Positions 15,910 through 24,925 of a DNA stretch of 43,642 bases are shown here, piece after piece. Each line of letters opens with the position of its first letter. The stretch's first letter is position 1. The stretch spans positions 1 to 43,642 of the forward strand of contig NZ_FOBV01000015.1 in NCBI RefSeq assembly GCF_900109935.1. Reading direction: 5' to 3'. Source of the stretch: Chryseobacterium taichungense. GTDB taxonomy: Bacteria; Bacteroidota; Bacteroidia; Flavobacteriales; Weeksellaceae. Under the pieces are notes generated by a model. The model saw only the letters and a list, made by a program, of their open reading frames with translations, ran no database searches and was not told the DNA's origin. Position numbers and translations under genes: made by a program.

Positions 15910-18900
15910 ATGATTCCTGTTCAACTTACTTTAGAAGGGATTTATTCTTATCAGGAGCGCCAGAAAATAGACTTTGAAAATCTGACGGAAGCTGGGCTTT
16001 TTGGTATTTTCGGAGCGGTCGGTTCCGGGAAGTCTTCGATTCTGGAAGCTATTTCTTTTGCCCTGTACGGAGAGACGGAAAGGCTCAACGCCAGAGATAA
16101 GCGTGCTTATAATATGATGAATCTGAAATCGAACAGATCGTACATCGAGTTTGATTTCATCAATTACGAAAATAAAAAATACCGGGCCACCCGAGAATTT
16201 AGAAGGAATTCTAAAAATTTTAAAGATGTAAAAACACCTTCAGTCACATTTTATGAATGGAAAAATGAAAACTGGATTCCGCTTGACCATTCAAATGCGG
16301 AACAGATTGTAGGTTTAAGCTATGCTAATTTTAAACGAACCATCATCATTCCACAGGGTCAGTTTAAAGAGTTCTTGGAACTGGGTGCGGCTGAACGCAC
16401 CAACATGATGAAGGAAATTTTCGGGCTTCAGCGTTTTGACCTTCAGAATAATGTTTCTTTGATTAATACCAAAAACAGATCAGAGCTTGATTACTTGGAA
16501 GGTCAGTTGAAAGGATTTGAGGAAATTACAGAGGAACAGATTAAAATCAAAAAAGAAAATTTAAGCCTTGAAGAACTTAAGTTTCAGGAAACACTGAAAA
16601 GATACCGCGAAACCGAAGAAAAATATATCAAACTGAAAAGTTTAAAAGATGATTTTGAATTATTAAATCAGAAAAAAGATGATTTTGAGAAAGTCACCCA
16701 ACAAAAATCTGAAATAGATATTCTGGAAACAAAAACGGAAATCTACGACCGCATATCAAGGATTTTCACACCTCTTCTTTCGGAAAAAAAGAAACTTGCT
16801 CAGGAGATTTCGGAACAGCAACAGCAAAAAGAACGTCAGGAGAAAATTCTCAACACCACCGAATTTCAGTTTAATGAGCTTAAAGGCAAACTTACATCCC
16901 TCCAGCCTCAGTATGAAGCCTTGCCACAATCTAAAACGCAGGAAAATGATTTAGGTCTGATCCTTCAGATGATGAACGTTTCTGATGAAATCAAGACCTT
17001 AAAAGAAAGAACGGAAAACGGTTCCCAAAAAGTAAAAGAAGTAGAGGCTCACCAGAAAATGATTCAGCAAAAAATTGAAGAACTTTCTAAAAATGCCGAA
17101 CTGCTGAAGCCGGGAAAGCTGGATCCCGGATTGTTAGTCAACGTAGGAAACTGGTTTCACGAAAACAAAAAACTGCAGGAAAACCTCAGCGGACAAATCA
17201 AAAAAGCGGATGCTAAAAATTTTGAAATCCGCAGAATTTCTGAAGAGCTGGAGCTTTTAAAAGTCAATCCCGAAACCTTTAAAGATGATTTCAGGATTCA
17301 GATCGAAAATTTAGAAAACAAAAAGAAAAAACTTTCAGAAAAGCGAAATCATTTGGCAGTTCAGCAGAAGCTGGCTCATTTTGCCAGTGAACTTCATGAA
17401 GGAGAATCGTGCCCGCTGTGTGGAGCTCTGGAGCATCCGAATATTGTGGAATATGATGATGTCACTTCAGAGTTAAATGAAATTCAGCTACAGCTCGACC
17501 ACATTGATCATCAGAAAGAGCATATTCAGAAACAGTTATCAGAAGCGGAAAAGATTCTTGATAGAAAAAAAATCTTTGAAGAACAGCTGAAATCTGAAAC
17601 AGAACTGGTAAAACAGATTCAGATTCAAATGGAAATTCATCATCAGAATTTTATCTGGAAAGAATTTAAGGCAGATAATGAAAGTGATTTTGAAGCCAAA
17701 AGACAGCATTCTTTCGCGATCGAAAAGCAAATGGAAGAACTGAATCTGCAGATCAGCCAGGAGCAGAAAAACCTTGATAAAGAAAGAAGCAATCTCGACA
17801 GTTACAATAAAGCGCTGGAAAAATTCAGGCTGGATGAAGCGAAAAAAGAAGAGCAGATCAGGACGAATGAATCCAACCTCAAAGTGCTGGAATGGAATAA
17901 TTATGCTGAAAAAGAAGTTGCAGAAGTAGAAGAAATTTTCAATAAGCTGGCCACATCCAATCGAGAAACTGAACAGAATTACCAGCAATTACTGAAAGAA
18001 GAAAAGGAAATTTCGCCAAAACTAGCTGAACATAAAACCATTGTTTCCCAGCTGGAAAAACGCATTTCCGAACTGGAAAAAGAAATTGCGGACAATACTC
18101 TTTTAATAGAAACGGCTCTTGCAGAGCAGCAGTTTGATTTGCATAAGGTACTGGAAACGCTAGCTGAAGAAATTGATGTTCAGAAAGAAAAGAATATTAT
18201 TCAGCAATTCAGAATCATTTTTGAAACGCTGAAGAACAGCATCCTTGAGCTGGAATACAAATTAAAAGATTTCACTTTTGATCATGAAGAATTTTCAGCT
18301 GTTGAAATACAGTTTGCCTCTTTTGAGCTTGAGGTAAAAACGGCCAATGATTCGGTGGTAAAAATTCAGGCGGAAATTGAAAGGCTTGAAAAAGAATTTA
18401 AGAAGAAAGAAGATCTTTTAAAAACTTTTGCACAGCTTCAAAAGCGTGCGGATAATCTTAAGATCATGATGAACCTCTTTAAAGGAGCAGGATTCGTGCA
18501 ATATGTTTCATCCATTTACCTTCGTCAGCTTTGTGATCATGCCAATGTGCGTTTTCACAGGATGACGCGAAATCAGCTCAGCCTGCAATTGAACGATAAT
18601 AATGATTTTGAAATTATTGATTACCTCAACGAGGGCCGCAGCAGAAGTGTCAAAACCCTTTCCGGCGGACAGGCATTTCAGGTTTCTTTAAGTCTTGCCC
18701 TTGCACTGGCAGAAAGTGTTCAGAGCAATGCAAAAGCGGAAAAGAATTTCTTCTTTATTGATGAAGGCTTCGGTACACAGGATCTGGAATCGGTGAATAT
18801 TGTGTTTGAAACACTGGTCAACCTTCAGAAGGAAAACAGAATTGTAGGCATCATTTCTCATGTTGAAGAGCTTAAAGAAAAAATCCCCGTATCACTGAAT

Positions 18901-18945
18901 ATCATTAAAGATGAGGAAAGAGGCAGCCTTATCGAGGTTATTTAA
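15910..18945 (+). CDS. sbcC: Exonuclease SbcCD subunit C (SMC-like ATPase)
   Basis: 1011 residues. Walker A GAVGSGKSS is at about 36-44, followed by the Q-loop PQGQFKEFLELGAAERTNMM. Two long coiled-coil arms surround the zinc hook CPLC at 501-504. The C-terminal half carries the ABC signature TLSGGQAFQVSLSLALALAE and Walker B FFFIDEGFGTQD, with the switch His in IISHVEEL. ATP binding closes the SbcC dimer around DNA and controls the SbcD nuclease. The coding region is intact; the Lys/Glu-rich coiled coil explains spurious antisense frames near 17.5-18.0 kb. Confidence 0.96.
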   Translation: MIPVQLTLEGIYSYQERQKIDFENLTEAGLFGIFGAVGSGKSSILEAISFALYGETERLNARDKRAYNMMNLKSNRSYIEFDFINYENKKYRATREFRRNSKNFKDVKTPSVTFYEWKNENWIPLDHSNAEQIVGLSYANFKRTIIIPQGQFKEFLELGAAERTNMMKEIFGLQRFDLQNNVSLINTKNRSELDYLEGQLKGFEEITEEQIKIKKENLSLEELKFQETLKRYRETEEKYIKLKSLKDDFELLNQKKDDFEKVTQQKSEIDILETKTEIYDRISRIFTPLLSEKKKLAQEISEQQQQKERQEKILNTTEFQFNELKGKLTSLQPQYEALPQSKTQENDLGLILQMMNVSDEIKTLKERTENGSQKVKEVEAHQKMIQQKIEELSKNAELLKPGKLDPGLLVNVGNWFHENKKLQENLSGQIKKADAKNFEIRRISEELELLKVNPETFKDDFRIQIENLENKKKKLSEKRNHLAVQQKLAHFASELHEGESCPLCGALEHPNIVEYDDVTSELNEIQLQLDHIDHQKEHIQKQLSEAEKILDRKKIFEEQLKSETELVKQIQIQMEIHHQNFIWKEFKADNESDFEAKRQHSFAIEKQMEELNLQISQEQKNLDKERSNLDSYNKALEKFRLDEAKKEEQIRTNESNLKVLEWNNYAEKEVAEVEEIFNKLATSNRETEQNYQQLLKEEKEISPKLAEHKTIVSQLEKRISELEKEIADNTLLIETALAEQQFDLHKVLETLAEEIDVQKEKNIIQQFRIIFETLKNSILELEYKLKDFTFDHEEFSAVEIQFASFELEVKTANDSVVKIQAEIERLEKEFKKKEDLLKTFAQLQKRADNLKIMMNLFKGAGFVQYVSSIYLRQLCDHANVRFHRMTRNQLSLQLNDNNDFEIIDYLNEGRSRSVKTLSGGQAFQVSLSLALALAESVQSNAKAEKNFFFIDEGFGTQDLESVNIVFETLVNLQKENRIVGIISHVEELKEKIPVSLNIIKDEERGSLIEVI

Positions 18946-18994
18946 ACTGAATTAGACCTAAAGACTTTATTACATTTAAATCAATAAAATTATC

Positions 18995-19441
18995 ATGCAA
19001 AATTTACCTCTTATTTTAAAACCCGGAAAAGTAAAAAGCAGTATTTTACTGATGATCAGCATTGGCTTTGTTATTTTAGGAATTTCCCTTTTAGACAAAA
19101 ATAAACTCATTGCGATTCTGAATATTGTTTTTTTCGGAATGTGCTTTGTGGTTTTTCTTCTCAACCTCATTCCCGGCTCTTCTTATCTCAAGATCGACGA
19201 GAAGGGAATTGAAATGAAAAATCTTTTCAGGGTTACTTTTATTCCGTGGCATTCCGTCAATACCTTTGAAACAAAATGGATCGCTTTCAACAAGCTTGTG
19301 GTTTTTGACCTTAATAAAGCTCTGGTGGGTAACAAAACGAAACTGAGACAGGGAGGCCTTCCTGACACCTATGGAATGTCTGCCACAAAGCTTGCCGAAC
19401 TTCTGAATGAATACAAAGCTAAATTTTCCCCTAACGCATAA
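18995..19441 (+). CDS. Small membrane protein with PH-like domain (possibly STM3941 family)
   Basis: 148 residues. Two membrane segments (about 17-33 and 41-60) are followed by a beta-rich part, SSYLKIDEKGIEMKNLFRVTFIPWHSVNTFETKWIAFNKLVVFDL, of the kind seen in bacterial PH-like membrane proteins. The end GMSATKLAELLNEYKAKF is a helix. It resembles what is annotated as STM3941 family in other genomes, but I cannot confirm that. Nothing ties it to sbcCD except position, 49 nt downstream. Confidence 0.75.
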   Translation: MQNLPLILKPGKVKSSILLMISIGFVILGISLLDKNKLIAILNIVFFGMCFVVFLLNLIPGSSYLKIDEKGIEMKNLFRVTFIPWHSVNTFETKWIAFNKLVVFDLNKALVGNKTKLRQGGLPDTYGMSATKLAELLNEYKAKFSPNA

Positions 19442-19506
19442 ATTAAAAAAGTTGTCCGAGAAGTTTAGATAGTCTCTTTAGTAAGACTTTTTAGTTTTTT
19501 AATCAT

Positions 19507-19577
19507 AGCACACCTACGGCGTGCTTACAATATTGTATTGTTTTTTTCAGCTACACAGATATTGCTCCTCCGGAGCA
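19507..19577. repeat. Two REP-like palindromes
   Basis: AGCACAC...GCGTGCT (19507-19525; one mismatch in the 7-bp stem) and TGCTCC-TCC-GGAGCA (19563-19577). Small GC-rich hairpins in an AT-rich gap resemble REP elements that spread with REP-associated tyrosine transposases. No such transposase is in the window. Confidence 0.45.
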
Positions 19578-19603
19578 TAAAAACTACTTGTTCATTTTTG
19601 GTG

Positions 19604-19639
19604 AAAAAAAAAGAGCTGCCCAAACTTTAGGACAGCCTC
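19604..19639 (-). terminator. Terminator of the LLM oxidoreductase gene
   Basis: On the minus strand, GAGGCTGTCC pairs with GGGCAGCTC through a bulged G and one G-U pair, followed by nine T. It lies 9 nt past the stop. Confidence 0.75.
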
Positions 19640-19647
19640 TTGTTGTA

Positions 19648-20667
19648 TTATTTTACCTGTGGACCAACCTTTTCGCCAAACAGTTCGATTGATTTTTTCA
19701 TAATATCATCAGCCGGATCGCCAACATCCATATGGCCAATAAATCTTGTAATTCCGAAAATCTCTTTCATATAAGCAATTTTATCGGCAACTTCATTGGT
19801 ATTTCCTATGAATAAAGCACCATCCTTGCTTCTTCCGCCTTCATACTGCATTTTGGTAAATGGAGCCCAGCCTCTCGATGACCCGATCCTGTCCATCTGT
19901 GATTTATAATTGTTGAAATATCCGTCTATCACATCCTTATCATCGCTCACAAAAGTATGCGAATGAATAGCAATCTGCATTTCCGATTCGGAGTGACCTG
20001 CTTTAAGATATTCCTGCTTATAAAATTCTATAAGATTTTTAAACTGTATCGGCATCCCGCCGATGATTGCTACCACTAAAGGCATTCCTAATTTTGCAGC
20101 GCTCAGAACAGATTGCGGAGTTCCGCCTACCGCTCTCCAGATTGGAAGTTTTCCGCCGTTTTTTGCTCTTGGATAAACCGTCTGATTCTGCATCGGAGCA
20201 CGAAGCTTTCCTGACCAGGAAACGTTTTCTTCTGAATTGATTTTTAACAGCAATTCTAACTTTTCATTAAAAAGCTCTTCGTAGTCATTCAGAGAATATC
20301 CGTAAAGAGGAAAAGACTCAATAAAACTTCCGCGCCCTACAAAAATTTCTGCACGGCCATCTGAAATCAAATCCAGTGTTGAAAAATCTTCATATACTTT
20401 AACGGGTTCTGATGAGCTTAGTACAGTAACACCACTTGCCAGCTTGATGTTTTTGGTCACACTTGCCGCAGCAGCCAGCACAATCTCGGGTGAAGAAACC
20501 GCATAGTCCGGACGATGATGTTCGCCCATGGCAAAAACATCAATTCCCACTTCATCCATCAGTTTTACCTGGTCGATGATCTCACGGATTTTCACACCTG
20601 CATCTTTATATTTTCCGGTATTTTGGTCGAAACCTAAGTCGCCAAACATTCCAATTCCTAATTCCAT
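19648..20667 (-). CDS. LLM class flavin-dependent oxidoreductase
   Basis: 339 residues, bacterial luciferase-like TIM barrel. Signs are the N-terminal LGIGMFGDLGFD, the DEVGIDVFAMGEHHRPDYAVSSPEIVLAAAAS segment (His pair near 50), NIKLASGVTVLSSSEPVKVYEDFSTLDLISDGRAEIFVGRGSF, and the GG(T/M)PQ-type turn in WRAVGGTPQSVLSAAKLGMP. Members use FMNH2 or F420 to oxidise varied substrates. The substrate here cannot be inferred. It is a single-gene unit with its own promoter box and terminator. Confidence 0.92.
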   Translation of the reverse strand: MELGIGMFGDLGFDQNTGKYKDAGVKIREIIDQVKLMDEVGIDVFAMGEHHRPDYAVSSPEIVLAAAASVTKNIKLASGVTVLSSSEPVKVYEDFSTLDLISDGRAEIFVGRGSFIESFPLYGYSLNDYEELFNEKLELLLKINSEENVSWSGKLRAPMQNQTVYPRAKNGGKLPIWRAVGGTPQSVLSAAKLGMPLVVAIIGGMPIQFKNLIEFYKQEYLKAGHSESEMQIAIHSHTFVSDDKDVIDGYFNNYKSQMDRIGSSRGWAPFTKMQYEGGRSKDGALFIGNTNEVADKIAYMKEIFGITRFIGHMDVGDPADDIMKKSIELFGEKVGPQVK

Positions 20668-20685
20668 ATTGTTGATTTTATATTA

Positions 20686-20693
20686 CAAAGATA
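20686..20693 (-). promoter_or_regulatory. Promoter -7 box for the LLM oxidoreductase gene
   Basis: TATCTTTG on the minus strand (exact match), 18 nt before the start codon. Confidence 0.55.
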
Positions 20694-20741
20694 ACACAGT
20701 CAAAAATCAGGCACATTGATGTTTGATAAGAAAGGACAAGA

Positions 20742-21818
20742 CTATTCCTTCACTTTCTTTTTGAGTTTCAGAAATTGTTTTTCAAAAAGATGATAGGATA
20801 AATAGGCAAGAACAGCTGTAAGCAAAAACGTTAAAGATAAAACGATCTTCCAATCCCAATGGTAATTTTCTCCGATTTTTCTGACCAGCATCACGGGCAT
20901 CATATGAATCAAGTACAATCCGTACGTATACTTTCCGAGTTTTGCAAAAATAGTTTTATCTGAAATTTTAAATACGTTTTTATTTCCCAAGGTAAAAAGA
21001 ATGAGCACTGAAAAAAGAATAGCAAAGAAAATATGTCGGAAATTAAAATATTTAAAAATAAGACCATCTTCAGGCATCATAATACACAAAATTACGATCA
21101 GAAAATAGATGTATTTATAAATGGCAGGGATGTTCTCAAGCTTTTCTATAATGTCTTTTCTAAAAACGAAAATATATGCCGGAATCGCACCAAGCGCAAA
21201 GTAATCTAAATTCGAAAACACATCACAATCTCTTACTCCGGAGAGCATATTAATAATTCTGAATACAAAAGCTGTAATGATACCGGTGATGAGAAGCCTG
21301 GGAATATTTTTAATTGAGATAAAATACATCGCAATCCCCCAAATCAGATAAAAATGCTCTTCCACACACAGTGACCATATTACCTGAAGCGGCGAGACAT
21401 TCGGCTGCCCTCCTTTGTACATGACCTGATAATTTTCAAGGAAAGTGACTACCATCAGCCAGTTGGGCGCGAAACCGGCATCGGAAGACGGAATATGAAA
21501 TAATTTAACCAAAAAAGGGGTGCAGAAAGCAAACAAAACCATAAGATAATACAATGGCCATATTCGCAACATTCTTCTCCTGAAAAAGTTTCCGAGATCA
21601 ATCTTATGATTATTTAATTTTTCAACCAGCAATATGTAAGTGATTAAAAAACCGCTTAAAACAAAAAAGAATGCAACTCCTATTGCTCCTCGTGAAAAGT
21701 AATTTAGAAAATGATCTTTAGGAACTCCTGCATGAAAAAAGAATACCAATAGAAAAGAAAAAAATCTCAGTGAATCAAAAGTATGGAAGTGAATCCTTTC
21801 TATTTTTTTATTATTCAT
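20742..21818 (-). CDS. Acyltransferase 3 family membrane protein (OafA/YrhL-like)
   Basis: 358 residues with about ten membrane segments. The family start is clear: FDSLRFFSFLLVFFFHAGV with the conserved RxxS/A-H pattern, then GAIGVAFFFVLSGFLITYILL and FFRRRMLRIWPLYYLMVL. VIWSLCVEEHFYLIWG near 150 holds the conserved Glu-His. These enzymes move acetyl or other acyl groups onto surface sugars or lipids. The target is unknown; no polysaccharide genes are nearby. It stands alone between the LLM and S9 genes on the same strand. Confidence 0.92.
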   Translation of the reverse strand: MNNKKIERIHFHTFDSLRFFSFLLVFFFHAGVPKDHFLNYFSRGAIGVAFFFVLSGFLITYILLVEKLNNHKIDLGNFFRRRMLRIWPLYYLMVLFAFCTPFLVKLFHIPSSDAGFAPNWLMVVTFLENYQVMYKGGQPNVSPLQVIWSLCVEEHFYLIWGIAMYFISIKNIPRLLITGIITAFVFRIINMLSGVRDCDVFSNLDYFALGAIPAYIFVFRKDIIEKLENIPAIYKYIYFLIVILCIMMPEDGLIFKYFNFRHIFFAILFSVLILFTLGNKNVFKISDKTIFAKLGKYTYGLYLIHMMPVMLVRKIGENYHWDWKIVLSLTFLLTAVLAYLSYHLFEKQFLKLKKKVKE

Positions 21819-21947
21819 AAAAGGAATTAATATTTAATTTTAAGCTGTTTCCGTTGGTTATAAGAGTTTTATAAAAAAGACAGAAAACCTCAACGAATCA
21901 GCCGTATGAAAGTATTCTGCCTTGTAAAATTCATTGTATGATATGGA

Positions 21948-24089
21948 TTATTTTTTCAGGTACTGATCAAAATAATCTGTTACTTTCTGCATTAAATGTA
22001 CCCTGTCTTTTCCGATTACATTGTGCGGGTGCCCCGGGTATATAAAATAATCCAGCTGTACACCATTGTCCACCGCAGATTTTATAAACTTAACCGAATG
22101 CTGCCACACCACCACATCATCCTGCGCACCGTGAATCATCAGAAGTTTTCCTTTCAGATTCTGTACTTTATCCAACAGATTGGCTTTAGCATATCCCTGC
22201 GGATTTTCCTGTGGTGTATCCATATATCGTTCTCCATACATGATTTCGTACATGCTCCAGTCAATTACTGGTCCACCGGCAACACCTACTTTGAAAACTT
22301 CCGGGTGGCGAAGCATGAAACTTGTCGTCATAAATCCTCCGAAGCTCCATCCATGAATTCCCATTCTCGTTGCATCTACATATGGCAGAGATTTCAGGTA
22401 ATCAACACCTTTCATTTGATCATTCATTTCAGTAGTTCCCAGGTTTCTGAAAACAGCCTGCTCGAATTTTAATCCACGGTTGGAAGAACCTCTTCCGTCC
22501 ATTGTGAAAATAATATACCCATTTTGCGCCATATATTCATACCAGAGATTTCCGGAAGCAGGGAATGAATTGGTCACAAGCTGCAGGTGTGGTCCGTTGT
22601 ATAAATAAACAATTACCGGATATTTTTTATTGGAATCAAAATTAGTCGGCAGGATGATCTTTCCGTATAGCGGAGTTCCGTCGTCAGCTTTTAAGACTAC
22701 ATTTTTAATTTCCGGACGCTGGTAATTCTTCAACGGGTTCTCTGCGGTAAGAATAGTTGTGGATTTCAGCGTATTTGTATTGATGATATTGGCCACTCTC
22801 GGCGTATTTGCATTCGTATAAATATCATAAAGATGGTTTCCGTCAGTACTTAAAATACCGGTGTGAACTCCTTCCGTATTATCCAGACGCTGCATTTTGA
22901 AGTTGGCCCAGTTGATTCTGTACAAATGCTTTTCGAGCGGCGTTTCTTTTGTGGACGCAAAATAAATTTCCTTTTTCTTTTCGTTAAAGCCTAAAATATC
23001 GGTTACCAGCCAGTCTCCTTTCGTGATCTGGGCAACAAGACCTTTTTCCAGACTGTAGTGAAAAAGATGGTTGTAACCCGTTCTCTGACTTTGCCAGATA
23101 AAATCCGTAGTAGAATTCGGGAAGAAGGTAAGCGGATGTTGCGGCTCAACATATTTGTCGCTGGTTTCTTCAAAAAGCGTTTTTACCAAATTTCCTGTAG
23201 CAGCATCATACTGATTCATTTTCATGTGGTTTTGTCCTCTGTTCAGAACACCTACAAAAATGTATTTAGAGTCAGGACTCCAGGTCACTGCCGTTAAGTA
23301 TTGATCTTTTTCTCCTTCAATATTGAGAAATGTAGTCGCTTGTGTTCTGATGTTAAAAACACCCAAAGTCACCTGATGAGACGTTTGCCCGGCCATCGGG
23401 TATTTGATGTTGTGATTCACGGCAGGCGTTACCGACCAGTCGATGATCGGATAATCCGCAACCATGGTCTGATCCATTCTGTAAAAGGCAACACTTTCAG
23501 AATTCGGGGCCGGGAAAATTCCGGTATCAATCCCGAACTCATTTCGGTGTACATTGGAGGCACCGTTCAGAATATTTTCATCAGTATCATTCGTTACGGC
23601 GATCGTTTTACCGTTTTTATTAACAAATAAATTATTTTTTACCGTAAAAGCAAAAGTCTCGTTATCCCCAAAAACTTTCAGATCGGAAGCATTCTGGTCT
23701 ATTTCGATCTGATTTTTTATTTTCCAGTCGTTTCCGGATTTTTCAACCCAGATCATCTTTCCTTCTTTATTGAAATACCCTTTCGAATTGCTGATAAATT
23801 TGATCTGCGGAACGGCTTTAAGTTTATTGTCTGCAAGATTTCTGTTCAGCTGTGTCAAAGAAACAAGCGTGTCCTGTTTATTTGTTTTCAGATCGGTAAT
23901 GAGATAACCACCTTTCACAGCCTGAATGTATGATTTCCCATCCCCTGACCAGGAAAATTGGGAAATATTTTTCACCGCAAGATTCGTTCTCAGTCCGTTC
24001 ACAGCCTCCGCCATCGTAAATTTCTGGGTCTGTGCAAATGCAGAACTCCCGAAAACCAGCATCAATAAAGATAATTTATATAATTTCAT
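21948..24089 (-). CDS. S9 family prolyl peptidase (dipeptidyl peptidase IV type)
   Basis: 713 residues. A signal peptide (1-20, ending SSAFAQ) is followed by the DPP IV N-terminal beta-propeller, with family stretches such as VAFYRMDQTMVADYPIIDW and the TWSPDSKYIFVGVLNRGQN repeat. The C-terminal hydrolase domain has the nucleophile GWSFGG with Ser582, the acid in HGAQDD near 657-658 and His689 in GHPHN. It removes dipeptides after proline or alanine from peptide N-termini, probably in the periplasm. With the M3 and S8 peptidases in this window it suggests a proteolytic lifestyle. A -7 box lies at 24110. Confidence 0.94.
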   Translation of the reverse strand: MKLYKLSLLMLVFGSSAFAQTQKFTMAEAVNGLRTNLAVKNISQFSWSGDGKSYIQAVKGGYLITDLKTNKQDTLVSLTQLNRNLADNKLKAVPQIKFISNSKGYFNKEGKMIWVEKSGNDWKIKNQIEIDQNASDLKVFGDNETFAFTVKNNLFVNKNGKTIAVTNDTDENILNGASNVHRNEFGIDTGIFPAPNSESVAFYRMDQTMVADYPIIDWSVTPAVNHNIKYPMAGQTSHQVTLGVFNIRTQATTFLNIEGEKDQYLTAVTWSPDSKYIFVGVLNRGQNHMKMNQYDAATGNLVKTLFEETSDKYVEPQHPLTFFPNSTTDFIWQSQRTGYNHLFHYSLEKGLVAQITKGDWLVTDILGFNEKKKEIYFASTKETPLEKHLYRINWANFKMQRLDNTEGVHTGILSTDGNHLYDIYTNANTPRVANIINTNTLKSTTILTAENPLKNYQRPEIKNVVLKADDGTPLYGKIILPTNFDSNKKYPVIVYLYNGPHLQLVTNSFPASGNLWYEYMAQNGYIIFTMDGRGSSNRGLKFEQAVFRNLGTTEMNDQMKGVDYLKSLPYVDATRMGIHGWSFGGFMTTSFMLRHPEVFKVGVAGGPVIDWSMYEIMYGERYMDTPQENPQGYAKANLLDKVQNLKGKLLMIHGAQDDVVVWQHSVKFIKSAVDNGVQLDYFIYPGHPHNVIGKDRVHLMQKVTDYFDQYLKK

Positions 24090-24109
24090 TGGATAAAAAT
24101 TGAATGGCT

Positions 24110-24117
24110 CAAAAATA
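24110..24117 (-). promoter_or_regulatory. Promoter -7 box for the S9 peptidase gene
   Basis: TATTTTTG on the minus strand (exact TAnnTTTG), 20 nt before the start codon. Confidence 0.5.
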
Positions 24118-24251
24118 AGAAATAAATGTCATCCGTTAAGAAGTGTTAAAATAAAAGATTCACATCTTAATTCTGTGGTATGGCTTGAAAATATTACCTA
24201 ACTTATCAATTAAAATAACACCAAAATCATTTCTTATCCTACGTCAATGAC

Positions 24252-24278
24252 TTGAGTATATCTCTTGATATAAATTTG
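24252..24278 (+). promoter_or_regulatory. Promoter of the YceI gene (-33 and -7 boxes)
   Basis: TTG at 24252-24254 and TAAATTTG at 24271-24278 with a 16-nt spacer. This is the clearest two-part Bacteroidota promoter in the window, about 32 nt before the ATG. Confidence 0.65.
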
Positions 24279-24310
24279 CATCATTAATAACAATCAAAAA
24301 TATAAAGACA

Positions 24311-24823
24311 ATGGCAACAAAATGGACATTAGACCCAGCACATAGTGAACTTACTTTTAAAGTAAAACACATGATGATTTCTAACATTAAAGGGAACTTC
24401 ACCAACTTCACAGCAGAGATCGATGCTGATGACGATACTTTTGCAAATGCAAAAACTACCGCTACCATTCAGACAGATTCTATCTCTACCCACAATACAG
24501 ACAGAGATAATCACCTGAAATCTGCAGAATTTTTCAACGCAGAAGTAAATCCTACCATTACTTTCGAATCTTCAGCATTGAATAATGAGGTAACAGGAAA
24601 CCTTACCATCAATGGTATTACTAAGCCTGTAACATTGGATGTAGATTTCAACGGTATCAATGTTGACCCATGGGGAAATACAAAAGCTGGTTTTTCTTTC
24701 GAAGGAAAAATTAACAGAAAAGATTTCGGACTTAACTGGAACGCTGCTCTTGAAGCAGGTGGTGTTATGGTAAGCGAAGAAGTAAAAATCGCCGGTGAAT
24801 TACAGTTTGTAAAACAAGCTTAA
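24311..24823 (+). CDS. YceI family protein
   Basis: 170 residues, lipocalin-like beta barrel. Family motifs: WTLDPAHSELTFKVKHMMISNIKGNF at the start, then DSISTHNTDRDNHLKSAEFFNAEVNPTITFES, GNLTINGITKPVTLDVDF, and the end GFSFEGKINRKDFGLNWN. It has no signal peptide, unlike E. coli YceI, so it is probably cytoplasmic. The family binds long polyisoprenoids or amphiphiles and is often induced by stress. It has a good promoter and its own terminator. Confidence 0.95.
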   Translation: MATKWTLDPAHSELTFKVKHMMISNIKGNFTNFTAEIDADDDTFANAKTTATIQTDSISTHNTDRDNHLKSAEFFNAEVNPTITFESSALNNEVTGNLTINGITKPVTLDVDFNGINVDPWGNTKAGFSFEGKINRKDFGLNWNAALEAGGVMVSEEVKIAGELQFVKQA

Positions 24824-24870
24824 TTTTTTCAACAGCGTTTTTAATTTCAACAAAAATAAATTAAAACATA

Positions 24871-24904
24871 AAGGTTCAGGGAGCAAAAGCCTTGAACCTT
24901 TTTT
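24871..24904 (+). terminator. Terminator of the YceI gene
   Basis: An 8-bp stem AAGGTTCA/TGAACCTT (24871-24878 and 24893-24900), extended by three inner pairs including a G-U, followed by a T-run to 24904. Confidence 0.88.
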
Positions 24905-24925
24905 AATAAAGAATAGGATAAAAAA

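Noticed and set aside
17539..17988. A 149-codon frame antisense to sbcC
   Set aside because: Phe/Leu-rich mirror of the Lys/Glu-rich coiled coil; no independent support.
19451..19637. Inverted TGTCC...AAGTTT words as ends of a lost insertion sequence
   Set aside because: Only about eleven bases match with a gap; one arm is part of the LLM-gene terminator, which explains it better.
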